This document shows positions 36,814 through 45,794 of a DNA stretch of 64,000 nt, one piece after another. Each line of letters starts with the position of its first letter. Positions within the stretch are counted from its first letter, which is position 1. Source of the DNA: G965197005 sp965197005 (GTDB lineage Bacteria > Pseudomonadota > Gammaproteobacteria > Pseudomonadales > Oceanobacteraceae); assembly GCA_965197005.1 (NCBI GenBank), contig OZ239982.1:2542001-2606000 (forward strand), in the 5' to 3' direction. The notes below the pieces were generated by a model, which was given only the letters and a program-made list of their open reading frames with translations, had not been told where the DNA came from and made no database searches. Made by a program: the position numbers and the translations under genes.

Positions 36814-36918
36814 TCAAAAAAATCTATGTTTATTTTGCATAAAATAAGCTGGCTTATTTTCTCTCATTTTATGTTATGGTTACAACTCACTTGCAAATAT
36901 AGCGGGATAATAAAATAT

Positions 36919-37956
36919 ATGTATAACTTAGAGCAGCACGCTAAAGAAAATTTACGCGAAGAAGCATTACGCACTTGGAGTGCGGCTTTAATTGCTGATG
37001 GTGCTCAAGGGGTTTGGTCAGCGGTATCCTCTGATGCCAGCTTTCGTCGTTACTTTAGATTAAAAACAGCGCAGAGTTCTGTTATTGCTGTTGATAGCCC
37101 TCCTAATAAAGAAAATAATCAGGCTTTTTTAAGTATTGCCGAACAATGGCATAAAGCAGGTATCGGTGTGCCTGAGGTGCTGTTTACAGATGATAAACAG
37201 GGCTTTATGCTACTTGAAGACTTAGGCAACATGCTTTTTTCCCAATGCTTAGCAGAGGCAACAGATGCAAAGCAAAGACATGCACTATATACCAACGCAT
37301 TAGAAACATTGGTGCATTTGCAGCAACATGCCAGTACCGATTTGCCGATGTATGACCGCTCAAAACTGCTAGAAGAAATGCAGCTATTTACTCGTTGGTT
37401 ATGCACGGCATATATGGATATAAACCTAGCAGAAAATCTACAACAGCAATTTGCACAACTGTTTGAAATGTTAGCAGATAATGCACTAGCACAACCGCAA
37501 GTTGCCGTGCATCGAGATTACCATGCTCGTAATTTGATGTTGCAGCAACAACGTATTCGTATCATTGATTTTCAAGATGCAATGTGCGGTCCTATTAGCT
37601 ACGATGTGGTGTCTTTATTGCGTGATTGTTATGTACGCTGGGACGAGTCAGAAACGCAATCACAGCTACAAACTTATTATCATCTGGCAACAAAAGCTGG
37701 GCTTAATTTGCCTGATATGGCAACGTTCCAACAACAATTTGATTTTATGGGCATACAGCGGCATTTAAAAGCGGCAGGTATTTTTGCTCGTCTGTATTTG
37801 CGTGATGCAAAAATGAGCTATATTGATGATGTGCCTAATACATGCCGTTATTTACAAGAGATCTGTCAGCGTTATCCACAAACCGCTTGGTTGGCAAATT
37901 GGCTTACAGATACATTCTTACCTATGTTAAAGCATAAGAAAATACAACTGTCATGA
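36919..37956 (+). CDS. amgK: N-acetylmuramate/N-acetylglucosamine kinase AmgK
   Basis: 345 residues from ATG 36919; the frame extends 31 codons through a hydrophobic leader unlike the family. Aminoglycoside phosphotransferase fold: HRDYHARNLM catalytic loop and IIDFQDAMCGP. Phosphorylates MurNAc/GlcNAc at C1 in peptidoglycan recycling, passing MurNAc-1-P to MurU. Overlaps murU by four bases. Confidence 0.92.
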   Translation: MYNLEQHAKENLREEALRTWSAALIADGAQGVWSAVSSDASFRRYFRLKTAQSSVIAVDSPPNKENNQAFLSIAEQWHKAGIGVPEVLFTDDKQGFMLLEDLGNMLFSQCLAEATDAKQRHALYTNALETLVHLQQHASTDLPMYDRSKLLEEMQLFTRWLCTAYMDINLAENLQQQFAQLFEMLADNALAQPQVAVHRDYHARNLMLQQQRIRIIDFQDAMCGPISYDVVSLLRDCYVRWDESETQSQLQTYYHLATKAGLNLPDMATFQQQFDFMGIQRHLKAAGIFARLYLRDAKMSYIDDVPNTCRYLQEICQRYPQTAWLANWLTDTFLPMLKHKKIQLS

Positions 37957-38624
37957 AAGCAATGATTTTGGCAGCGGGTCGAGGCACTCGTATGCACGAA
38001 TTAACCGCCAATACCCCCAAACCACTGCTTAAAGTTAGAGGTAAAGCACTGATTGTGCATCAGATTGAAAAACTGGTTCAAGCAGGTATTAATGAGCTGG
38101 TCATTAACCATGCGTATTTAGGTAAACAAATAGAGCAGGCTTTAGGTGATGGTTGCCAGTTTGGTGCTAATATCCACTATTCTCCAGAACCCGAAGGCGG
38201 CCTAGAGACAGGTGGGGGGATTTTTAATGCGCTACCCTTGCTTGGTAATGCCCCTTTTTTAGTGGTCAATGCAGATGTATATCACGCAGGAAGTTATGCC
38301 GAACAAGCACAAAAAAAACTGAAATCATGCAACCATTTAGGACACTTATGGTTGGTAGATAACCCAACTCACAATAAACAAGGTGATTTTTATTTAAAGC
38401 ATGGAACACTACATGAAAATACAGGTCAAGCCATGACTTTTAGTGGCATCAGCCTGTTGCACCCTAACTTATTTGCTCATGCACAAGCAGGCATATTCAA
38501 ACTTGCACCATTATTAAAAGCAGCCATTAAGCAGCAGGCAATTAGTGCCTCTGTATTAAAAGGACAATGGCTTGATGTGGGCACTAAAGAACGGTTAGCG
38601 CAAGCGCAACAAATTAATAGTTAA
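37953..38624 (+). CDS. murU: MurNAc-1-phosphate uridylyltransferase MurU
   Basis: 223 residues. Nucleotidyltransferase signature LAAGRGTRMHELTANTPKPL. Makes UDP-MurNAc from the AmgK product and so bypasses fosfomycin-sensitive MurA during recycling. Overlaps amgK and is followed by djlA 18 bases on, the order of Pseudomonas. Confidence 0.94.
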   Translation: MKAMILAAGRGTRMHELTANTPKPLLKVRGKALIVHQIEKLVQAGINELVINHAYLGKQIEQALGDGCQFGANIHYSPEPEGGLETGGGIFNALPLLGNAPFLVVNADVYHAGSYAEQAQKKLKSCNHLGHLWLVDNPTHNKQGDFYLKHGTLHENTGQAMTFSGISLLHPNLFAHAQAGIFKLAPLLKAAIKQQAISASVLKGQWLDVGTKERLAQAQQINS

Positions 38625-38641
38625 AAATAAGAGAGACAGTT

Positions 38642-39445
38642 ATGTGGATAGGTCGTATTTTTGGGGCTTTTTTGGGGTTTTCAAAAGGCGGTTTTTTAGG
38701 TTTAGCACTGGGCTTTTTAGTCGGTTTTTATATTGATAACTGGATATTAAAGCGAGCAGGAAGAGAATCTAGTCCCTTATTTAATAATATGGGAGATAAC
38801 GCCAATACAGCTACACTACAAGCACAGTTTTTTAATGGTATTTTTGCAGTCATGGGGGCTATTGCTAAAGCCGATGGCCGTGTAAGTGAAGATGAAATTG
38901 CCGCTGCCAGTTTGATTATGGACGAAATGCGCCTAAAAGGTGAAGAGCGCAAAAAAGCCATTGCTTGTTTTAATCGAGGCAAACATAAAAATTTTGATTT
39001 ACAGCTAGAACTAAGACGGCTTAAACCCTTATTTGTAGGGCGCGCTGATTTACTGATTATGTTTTTAGAGGTGCAAATTGCTTTGGCGTATGCCGACGGT
39101 CAACTATCCGCAGATGAAAACCACTTGCTTGAACAAATTCGTCAGGCTTTTGCTATTAACCAAGCTATTTTTAATAAAATAAAGCAACGAGTGCAAGCTG
39201 CATCTGGCAGTAGGGGTTCGCAAAATATGGGGCTTACTCAGGCCTATGCTATTTTAGGCATTAGCCAAAGTGCCAGTGATAAAGAAGTAAAACATGCCTA
39301 TCGTAAACTAATGAGTGAGCATCACCCAGATAAGTTAACAGCCAATGGCTTACCAGAAGAAATGCGTGAATATGCCAAGGAAAAAACGCAGCAAATCCAA
39401 GAAGCGTACGAACAAATTAGCAAACAGCGCAAAGCAAATAGCTAA
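38642..39445 (+). CDS. djlA: Membrane-anchored co-chaperone DjlA
   Basis: 267 residues. N-terminal Gly-rich membrane helix (FGAFLGFSKGGFLGLALGF), TerB-like domain (about 55-180), C-terminal J domain with the HPDK tripeptide (MSEHHPDKL). Stimulates DnaK at the inner membrane. Ends overlap uvrD by four bases, convergent. Confidence 0.93.
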   Translation: MWIGRIFGAFLGFSKGGFLGLALGFLVGFYIDNWILKRAGRESSPLFNNMGDNANTATLQAQFFNGIFAVMGAIAKADGRVSEDEIAAASLIMDEMRLKGEERKKAIACFNRGKHKNFDLQLELRRLKPLFVGRADLLIMFLEVQIALAYADGQLSADENHLLEQIRQAFAINQAIFNKIKQRVQAASGSRGSQNMGLTQAYAILGISQSASDKEVKHAYRKLMSEHHPDKLTANGLPEEMREYAKEKTQQIQEAYEQISKQRKANS

Positions 39446-41625
39446 AGTGCCTTTAGTTTTGCCATATTAACCATTAACCATTTGCTACCATGTTCCATAA
39501 ACTCCACTTGCACTCTAAGGTTATCTATTTCACCTTCAAGCTGTAATACCGTGCCGATACCAAATAAGCTATGCTCAACTTGCTGCCCAAGCTGATAGGG
39601 TAGTGCAGACGTAGAATCAGCCAATTTATAACTGTTTTTTTGTGCCATAAAAGGCCGTTTAACTGAGTTATTTAACCTGACTTCTTGTATTAAATCAGAG
39701 GGGATTTCTCGTATAAAACGAGAAGGGGAGTTAGATACGTCCTTGCCATAAAGCCGACGACTTTCAGCATAGGTTAGCGTTAATTTCTCCATTGCACGTG
39801 TCACCCCTACATATGCCAAGCGCCTTTCTTCTTCTAAACCATCAAAATCGTCCATACTCATTTGATGCGGGAATAAACTTTCTTCTACACCAGCTATGAC
39901 CACCTGTGGGAACTCTAAGCCCTTTGCAGAGTGCAAAGTCATAAGTTGTACCGCATCTTGATATTCTTCTGCTTGAGTATCGCCCGCATCTAATGAGGCT
40001 TGAGTTAAAAATAATGCCAATGGATTTTGCTCACTACTATCAGGGTCAAGATTAACGGCATCTTCCACATTAAAATCTCCCATAGCTGCGACCAATTCTT
40101 TTAAGTTTTCAATACGAGCAGCAGATTTAGGGTCTTTATCCTTTTCAAAAAAAGTCAACAACCCTGACTGTTCGATGGCACGCTCACCCAAATCAGTCAA
40201 ACTGGCTTCTGCTATATTAATACTCATTTCATCACGCAAGCTCATAAATCCAGTCAATGCTTGCGTTGCTCGTGGTGGCAATAAATGCTGTGCAACCACT
40301 TGCTCACAGGCTTGCCATAAAGCACAACCATGATCACGAGCATAAACACGCAATAAATTAATGGTTTTCTCGCCAATAGCACGCGGCGGTACATTAATAA
40401 CACGATCTAATGCGGCATCATCATAAGGATTTAACATTAAACGCAAATAACTTAAAGCATGCTTAATTTCTAAACGCTCATAAAAGCGTTGTCCACCATA
40501 AATGCGATACGGAATGCTGGCACGCAGCAAAGCCTCCTCCAGATTGCGTGACTGAGCATTAGAACGATATAAAATAGCAAACTCCTCACGCTTACGCCCT
40601 TGCTTATACCAATGGCTAACCATATCGGCAATATAGCGTGCTTCATCTTGCTCATTAAATCCTGCATACAATTGAATTTTTTCGCCCTGCTCACCTGCAG
40701 TAAATAATTTTTTACCAAGCCGACCTGCATTATGACCAATAATGGCATTTGCCGCGTCTAAAATCGTTTGTGTAGAACGATAATTTTGCTCAAGTTTAAT
40801 TTGTTCAGCATGCATAAAATGTTGATGAAAATTTTGGATATTGGCAATATTTGCGCCACGCCAACCATAAATAGACTGATCATCATCACCCACCGCCATA
40901 AGCGAAACCCGCTCGCCCACCAATAACCGTATCCAAGCATACTGTACATCATTGGTATCTTGAAACTCATCAACCAGCACGAAACCAAAACGCTGTTGAT
41001 AATGCGCCAAAATATCAGGATTATTAAGCCAAAGTTCGTGTGCACGCAATAATATTTCAGCAAAATCAACTAACCCAGAACGCTGACATTGCGCCTCATA
41101 TAACGCATATACTGCCTGTTGTTTTTTCTGAAACTCATCATTACCCACATCTACATGACTGGCACGACGACCCGCATCTTTATGCTGATTAATAAACCAC
41201 TGTATTTGCTTGGGCGGATATTTTTTATCATCAATTTGCTGTTCTTTAACAATACGCTTAATCAACCTTAATTGATCATCAGAATCTAAGATTTGAAAAT
41301 TTTGTGGTAACTTTGCCTCTTGCCAATGAATGTTTAACAGACGATGCGCCAAACTATGAAAAGTACCAACCCACATACCATTAATAGGCATTTGCAAAAT
41401 TTGCTCAAGCCGTTGGCGCATTTCTTTAGCCGCTTTATTGGTAAAAGTCACCGCCATAATGCCGTAACTTGTCGCATGTTGATTTTGTAATAACCACGCA
41501 ATACGGTGTACCAAGACACGGGTTTTGCCAGAACCTGCCCCTGCCAAAACCAATTGATGTGGAGAAACTGCGGTAACCGCCTGAGTTTGCGCCTCATTAA
41601 GCTGGGCAATAAGATGAGAAGTCAT
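39442..41625 (-). CDS. uvrD: DNA helicase II UvrD
   Basis: 727 residues, SF1A 3'-5' helicase for mismatch and excision repair. Walker A AGAGSGKTRVL near residue 30, DEFQDTN (Walker B), and GDDDQSIYGWRGA, VTRAMEKLTL further on. The C-terminal Tudor-like tail (VEHSLFGIGTVLQLEG) binds RNA polymerase in E. coli. Confidence 0.95.
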   Translation of the reverse strand: MTSHLIAQLNEAQTQAVTAVSPHQLVLAGAGSGKTRVLVHRIAWLLQNQHATSYGIMAVTFTNKAAKEMRQRLEQILQMPINGMWVGTFHSLAHRLLNIHWQEAKLPQNFQILDSDDQLRLIKRIVKEQQIDDKKYPPKQIQWFINQHKDAGRRASHVDVGNDEFQKKQQAVYALYEAQCQRSGLVDFAEILLRAHELWLNNPDILAHYQQRFGFVLVDEFQDTNDVQYAWIRLLVGERVSLMAVGDDDQSIYGWRGANIANIQNFHQHFMHAEQIKLEQNYRSTQTILDAANAIIGHNAGRLGKKLFTAGEQGEKIQLYAGFNEQDEARYIADMVSHWYKQGRKREEFAILYRSNAQSRNLEEALLRASIPYRIYGGQRFYERLEIKHALSYLRLMLNPYDDAALDRVINVPPRAIGEKTINLLRVYARDHGCALWQACEQVVAQHLLPPRATQALTGFMSLRDEMSINIAEASLTDLGERAIEQSGLLTFFEKDKDPKSAARIENLKELVAAMGDFNVEDAVNLDPDSSEQNPLALFLTQASLDAGDTQAEEYQDAVQLMTLHSAKGLEFPQVVIAGVEESLFPHQMSMDDFDGLEEERRLAYVGVTRAMEKLTLTYAESRRLYGKDVSNSPSRFIREIPSDLIQEVRLNNSVKRPFMAQKNSYKLADSTSALPYQLGQQVEHSLFGIGTVLQLEGEIDNLRVQVEFMEHGSKWLMVNMAKLKAL

Positions 41626-41719
41626 AAGCTATTAGGTTCAATTAAAAACCTAAGTGTAGCGTAAAATGCTGTATATTCATACATATTTAGCGGTCATTTA
41701 AAAGCAGGGGTTTAAATGA

Positions 41720-43120
41720 TTATTTTTTATTTAAAGCAGAAACAATCGCACTCATTGCGTCCAGTTGAGAAACCAACGCCGCCGTTTTTGCTTCCACCTC
41801 CTCTGCACTAATCTGTAATCGCTCAAGTAAAGACACACTTAAATTACCAACAGGCCCATAGCCATAACCCTGAAGACGTAATGCCTGATGAGCCAATTGA
41901 ATTAAGGCTGGATACTGCCAATGAGAACCCGTAAATTGACTGTTTTTTTGCTGTCTGGTCGCAACGACCAACTCATCAGGTAATTGCCACTGCTGAAATA
42001 ACAATGCAGATATTTGCTCCTTACTCATACCCAATAAATGCTGTTCAATATAAGTGCCATCAACATGCTGATTAACCTGTAAATACAAACTTAAAGACTG
42101 AAACTGTGGAGGAAAAACCTGCGCCAAAATTAAATAACCAAAGTTATGCATCAGCCCACACAAATAAGCCAGACCATAAGAAGGCCGTTCTGACAACTTC
42201 ACGCTGCGAGTTAGCTCTGCACACAAAGTTGCCACCATCACCGCCTGCTGCCAAAAAGAACTATAACCAATCACCCCTCCTTTAGGGGAATTTAAGGTCT
42301 TGCCTAAAGACAAACCCAACGCCAAATTCATCACCAAATCAAAGCCCAACACCCTTAAAATAGCATCTTCAACAGTTTTAACTGAATCTTTAGGCGCACC
42401 ATAAAAAGGCGAACGAGCCCAACTAATAACCTGTGCAGACATAGCAGGGTCTAGCTCTACAGCCGTAGACAAACTACCAGTATCTGCATTGGCATCGGTA
42501 CGCAACTCCATAATCCGCTTAGCCGTCTCAGGCAAAGGAGGTAAATCTAAGGTCTCATTTAAACGCTGCTTAATGCGTAACGCACTAAACTGCATAATGG
42601 CATGATTCACATCAGCCAAATCTCGCTCAGCACTAATTGTAGTTTGATTTTTAATCTCAATCCCCAAAGGCAAAACAGTTGCAGCACCATATAAAGTTCT
42701 AAAAGAATTTTTTTCTAGCCTAACCCACTTATTAGGCGTTAATGCAATAAACAAATGCGTCTGCTTAATTAAATTTGCATCAATATAAGCCGACATTTTA
42801 CGGTGCAACTGAATAAATGGTGCCGCACTTTGCTCACCCATACGCAACAGCTCTGCTGCACTTAAAGCCGTCAAATTAGGTCTATTTAATTGCTGCTGAA
42901 GATAATAAATATCTAAAATTTGATTATGTGCCAAAATAATCTGCAACGTGCCTAATTCATCTTTTAAATACACCATTTGCACGCAAAAAGGTGCATACGC
43001 TGCAGGAATAATAAAATCAGACAAGGCCGCATCATCGACCTCATTCACGGCATTCATATCAAGATTTAAACCGCCCAAAAGACGCTCTATGTTATCAGGT
43101 ATTTCTAATTTTAAAGACAT
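41720..43120 (-). CDS. HDOD-domain signalling protein
   Basis: 466 residues. The N-terminal ~185 residues resemble the YbaK-like aminoacyl-tRNA deacylase fold seen in Pseudomonas proteins of this architecture; residues ~195-410 are an HDOD domain (LPPLPETAKRIMELR then AVELDPAMSAQVI, LGFDLVMNLALG). It lacks a GGDEF or EAL domain. HDOD proteins act in signal pathways without a proven reaction of their own. Separate from its neighbours; role unknown. Confidence 0.8.
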   Translation of the reverse strand: MSLKLEIPDNIERLLGGLNLDMNAVNEVDDAALSDFIIPAAYAPFCVQMVYLKDELGTLQIILAHNQILDIYYLQQQLNRPNLTALSAAELLRMGEQSAAPFIQLHRKMSAYIDANLIKQTHLFIALTPNKWVRLEKNSFRTLYGAATVLPLGIEIKNQTTISAERDLADVNHAIMQFSALRIKQRLNETLDLPPLPETAKRIMELRTDANADTGSLSTAVELDPAMSAQVISWARSPFYGAPKDSVKTVEDAILRVLGFDLVMNLALGLSLGKTLNSPKGGVIGYSSFWQQAVMVATLCAELTRSVKLSERPSYGLAYLCGLMHNFGYLILAQVFPPQFQSLSLYLQVNQHVDGTYIEQHLLGMSKEQISALLFQQWQLPDELVVATRQQKNSQFTGSHWQYPALIQLAHQALRLQGYGYGPVGNLSVSLLERLQISAEEVEAKTAALVSQLDAMSAIVSALNKK

Positions 43121-43247
43121 TACTATACTACTTGCTTAACTCATGTCCTTTAACTATAGAACAGTTTTTAAAACTTGTATTTTTTTATATACTTCTTAAA
43201 AAGATAATATCTTAGGCACATATCTAAATTACTCAAAAGGAAATAAC

Positions 43248-44078
43248 ATGCTGCAAAAACTCAACATACTGGCACTAACACTTATTTGCTTATACCCCTG
43301 CACAAGCCAAGCAAAAGAGCCAACAGACAAGCCCATGTTAGCCAAAAACTACCACAACCAAAACGTAAGCGGCTGGCTTGCCAGTGAAAAACTAGATGGC
43401 GTGCGTGGCTATTGGGACGGTAAACAAATGCGCTCAAAAAAAGGCAACCTCTACCACGCCCCTAAATCTTTTATCAACAACTTTCCTAACTTTGCCCTAG
43501 ACGGCGAGCTATACAGCAGCAGAGGACAGTTTGCCAAAATTAGCGGTATCGTCAGAAGCGGTAAAGACTGGTCACAAATAAAATACCATGTTTTTGATGT
43601 CCCCAAAGCCGCAGGCGGTTTAATCACTCGCTTAAACAAACTACGAACATGGCTTAAACAACACCCCAATCCTAACATTGTGATTATTATGCAAACCCCA
43701 ATTAAAAACATACAACAAGCACAACAGATGCTAGACGACATTATAAAACTAGGCGGAGAAGGCATCATGCTACACCACCCAACCGCACCTTATATCAGCA
43801 AACGCACAGACACCTTACTAAAACTCAAAAAAGCCCAAGATGCCGAATGCGTGATTAGTGAACACTTAAGCGGCAAAGGCAAATACACAGGCAAACTGGG
43901 AGCGGTTGTATGCCGTATGGACAATGGCAACCTAATTAAAATAGGTTCAGGCTTTAGTGATGCTGAACGCCAAAACCCACCCCCCATTGGCAGCACCATT
44001 ACTTACCGCTATAACGGCTTTAGTAAAAACGGTAAACCAAGATTTGCCAGATTTTGGCGAGTACGCATAAAAGAATAA
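43248..44078 (+). CDS. ligE: Periplasmic ATP-dependent DNA ligase LigE
   Basis: 276 residues with a Sec signal peptide (cut likely near SQAK). Minimal ATP ligase: the adenylated Lys48 in SEKLDGVRGYWDG, then LDGELY (motif III), an IMLH motif IV segment and the C-terminal OB-fold. Lig-E enzymes of Haemophilus and Neisseria are exported and act on extracellular or incoming DNA. No competence genes are near. A repeat island begins just after. Confidence 0.88.
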   Translation: MLQKLNILALTLICLYPCTSQAKEPTDKPMLAKNYHNQNVSGWLASEKLDGVRGYWDGKQMRSKKGNLYHAPKSFINNFPNFALDGELYSSRGQFAKISGIVRSGKDWSQIKYHVFDVPKAAGGLITRLNKLRTWLKQHPNPNIVIIMQTPIKNIQQAQQMLDDIIKLGGEGIMLHHPTAPYISKRTDTLLKLKKAQDAECVISEHLSGKGKYTGKLGAVVCRMDNGNLIKIGSGFSDAERQNPPPIGSTITYRYNGFSKNGKPRFARFWRVRIKE

Positions 44079-44203
44079 GCAGCGTCAGCTAACTTGCATT
44101 TGGAAATACTCAAATAGACTCAAAGTTGCTTTTGCCGCTTTTAAAGCACCTAAGTCTGCTTGCTTTCTACGTTTGCTACAAACTCAAAACGTCCAATTTT
44201 TGC

Positions 44204-44760
44204 TGGGTTTTAAACCACCTCAAGCTATTTTCTAATGGCATCAAAACATAAACAGGAACGTAAACAGGAAACGTAAACAGGACGAAACGTAAACAGGACA
44301 GTCACTTTAGAGGACAGTCACTTTAGAGCAGCGTAAACAGGACAGTCACTTTAGAGGGCGATGCCAAAATTAAGCGCAATAAACAGGACAGTCACTTTAG
44401 AAATCGATGGCATCAAAACGTAAACAGGAACAATAAACAGGACAGTCACTTTAGAAATCGTAAACAGTAACGTAAACAGGACAGTCATGTTCTGAAAAAG
44501 CGTTTTTTAAAAAATCACCAACAAAATGATGCGATGTCCTGCGAAACGTAAACAGGACAGTCACTTTAGAGGGCGTTAAACCACCTCAAGCTATTTTCTA
44601 ATGGCATCAAAACGTAAACAGGAACGTAAACAGGACTAACGTAAACAGGACAGTCACTTTAGAAATCGTAAACAGTGAAATCTAAACAGGACAGTCATGT
44701 TCTAAAAAAGCGTTTTTTAAAAAATCACCAACAAAATGATGCGATGTCCTGCGATGTGGT
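44204..44760. repeat. GGACAGTCAC repeat cluster E, about 9 units, reversed
   Basis: Same family as clusters A-D, here in the opposite orientation (TAAACAGGACAGTCACTTTAGA). Partial copies stop after AAACAGGA or AAACAGGAC and run into full ones. Two larger blocks are duplicated: CCACCTCAAGCTATTTTC at 44215 and 44581, and GCGTTTTTTAAAAAATCACC near 44499 and 44709. The rest of the 44079-44835 gap shows no gene. Confidence 0.85.
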
Positions 44761-44835
44761 AGGAAAGTAAAACCGCCTTGAACGACGTGTTTAAAGGGTT
44801 TTTGCTATGCGGTAATGCGTGGTGGAAAAGTATGA

Positions 44836-45189
44836 TGGTGGAGACGGCGGGAGTTGAACCCGCGTCCGCCAATCCTCCACTAGAGGATCTACATGTTTAG
44901 CCTTCTTTATTAAATTAACCCATCACGACCCAAGGGGCAGGGTGTTTAGGGCGATCTCGATTGGTTTTAACCCTTAAGCTACGAGCGAAGCCGCTAGGCG
45001 AGCCCATTTCACGAGCCCTTATCCAGTGGTAATGGGCGACCACCTTCAAAGGTAAGCGGGCTTAAGCCGCTAGTGCGTAGTTTTCGTCGTTTGCGACTAT
45101 AAATTGTATAACGGGGATTTACGAGATCGTCATACCCTCTCGACATGCACCTGTAGTTTTGTAATCAGCGTCGAATCCATAACGTCCCC
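44836..45189 (-). ncRNA. ssrA: tmRNA (SsrA)
   Basis: The 5' end GGGGACGTTATGGATTCGACGC (first 20 bases from 45189) and the 3' end with TCAACTCCCGCCGTCTCC-ACCA pair to a tRNA-Ala-like acceptor stem (GGGGACG/CGTCTCC) with GGTTCAA T-arm. The tag reading frame (45094-45062) encodes ANDENYALAA then TAA, matching gammaproteobacterial tags. About 354 nt. It rescues stalled ribosomes with SmpB, encoded 28 bases upstream on the same strand. Confidence 0.97.
45062..45094 (-). other. tmRNA tag reading frame
   Basis: Ten codons plus TAA, resume codon GCA: ANDENYALAA. With the Ala from the charged tmRNA, the appended tag is AANDENYALAA, a ClpXP/ClpAP signal. Confidence 0.95.
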
Positions 45190-45217
45190 AAAACATACAA
45201 GCGGTTATTCTAGCAGA

Positions 45218-45697
45218 CTAACGTACAGAATGCTTCATTATCCGCTCTTTTTGTTTTTTCCAATCACGTTCTTTTAAACTGGCACGTTTATCATGGCTTT
45301 GCTTGCCTTTAGCTAAGGCTATTTCTGCTTTGACTAAGTGCCCTTTCCAATAAATGGCAGTGCATACGCAGGTATAGCCTTTAGCTTGGCTTTGATATTC
45401 GAGTTTTTCTATTTCTCGCTTATGTAATAAAATTTTTCTATCACGTCTAGGGTTGGTAATTATATGTGTAGAGGCGGTTTGTAATGGATTAATTAATGCC
45501 CCTACTAACCATGCCTCGCCATCTTTAATAATCACATAAGAATCAAGTAGTTGGCACTTGCCAGCGCGCAGAGATTTAACTTCCCAACCAGTTAAGGTAA
45601 GCCCTGCTTCGTGCTTGTTTTCGATAAAATAATCGTGTTTTGCTTTTTTATTTAAAGCAATTGTGTTGCCTAAGGGCTTTTTTTTCTTTGCAGTCAT
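45218..45697 (-). CDS. smpB: SsrA-binding protein SmpB
   Basis: 159 residues. OB-fold that delivers tmRNA to stalled ribosomes: NKKAKHDYFIENKHEAGL, GWEVKSLRAGK, and the basic C-terminal tail KRASLKERDWKKQKERIM. Directly upstream of ssrA. Confidence 0.97.
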   Translation of the reverse strand: MTAKKKKPLGNTIALNKKAKHDYFIENKHEAGLTLTGWEVKSLRAGKCQLLDSYVIIKDGEAWLVGALINPLQTASTHIITNPRRDRKILLHKREIEKLEYQSQAKGYTCVCTAIYWKGHLVKAEIALAKGKQSHDKRASLKERDWKKQKERIMKHSVR

Positions 45698-45794
45698 AGA
45701 TAAGATAGTCAGAACAGTAGGTTATCAAGCCCCATGCTTGATGTCAGACTGTGAATGCTAGACAAACACTCACACATAATCAAGGTAAATAATA

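Noticed and set aside
44836..44930. Separate tRNA gene from the GGTTCAA arm
   Set aside because: It is the 3' tRNA-like part of tmRNA; the matching 5' end is at 45189.
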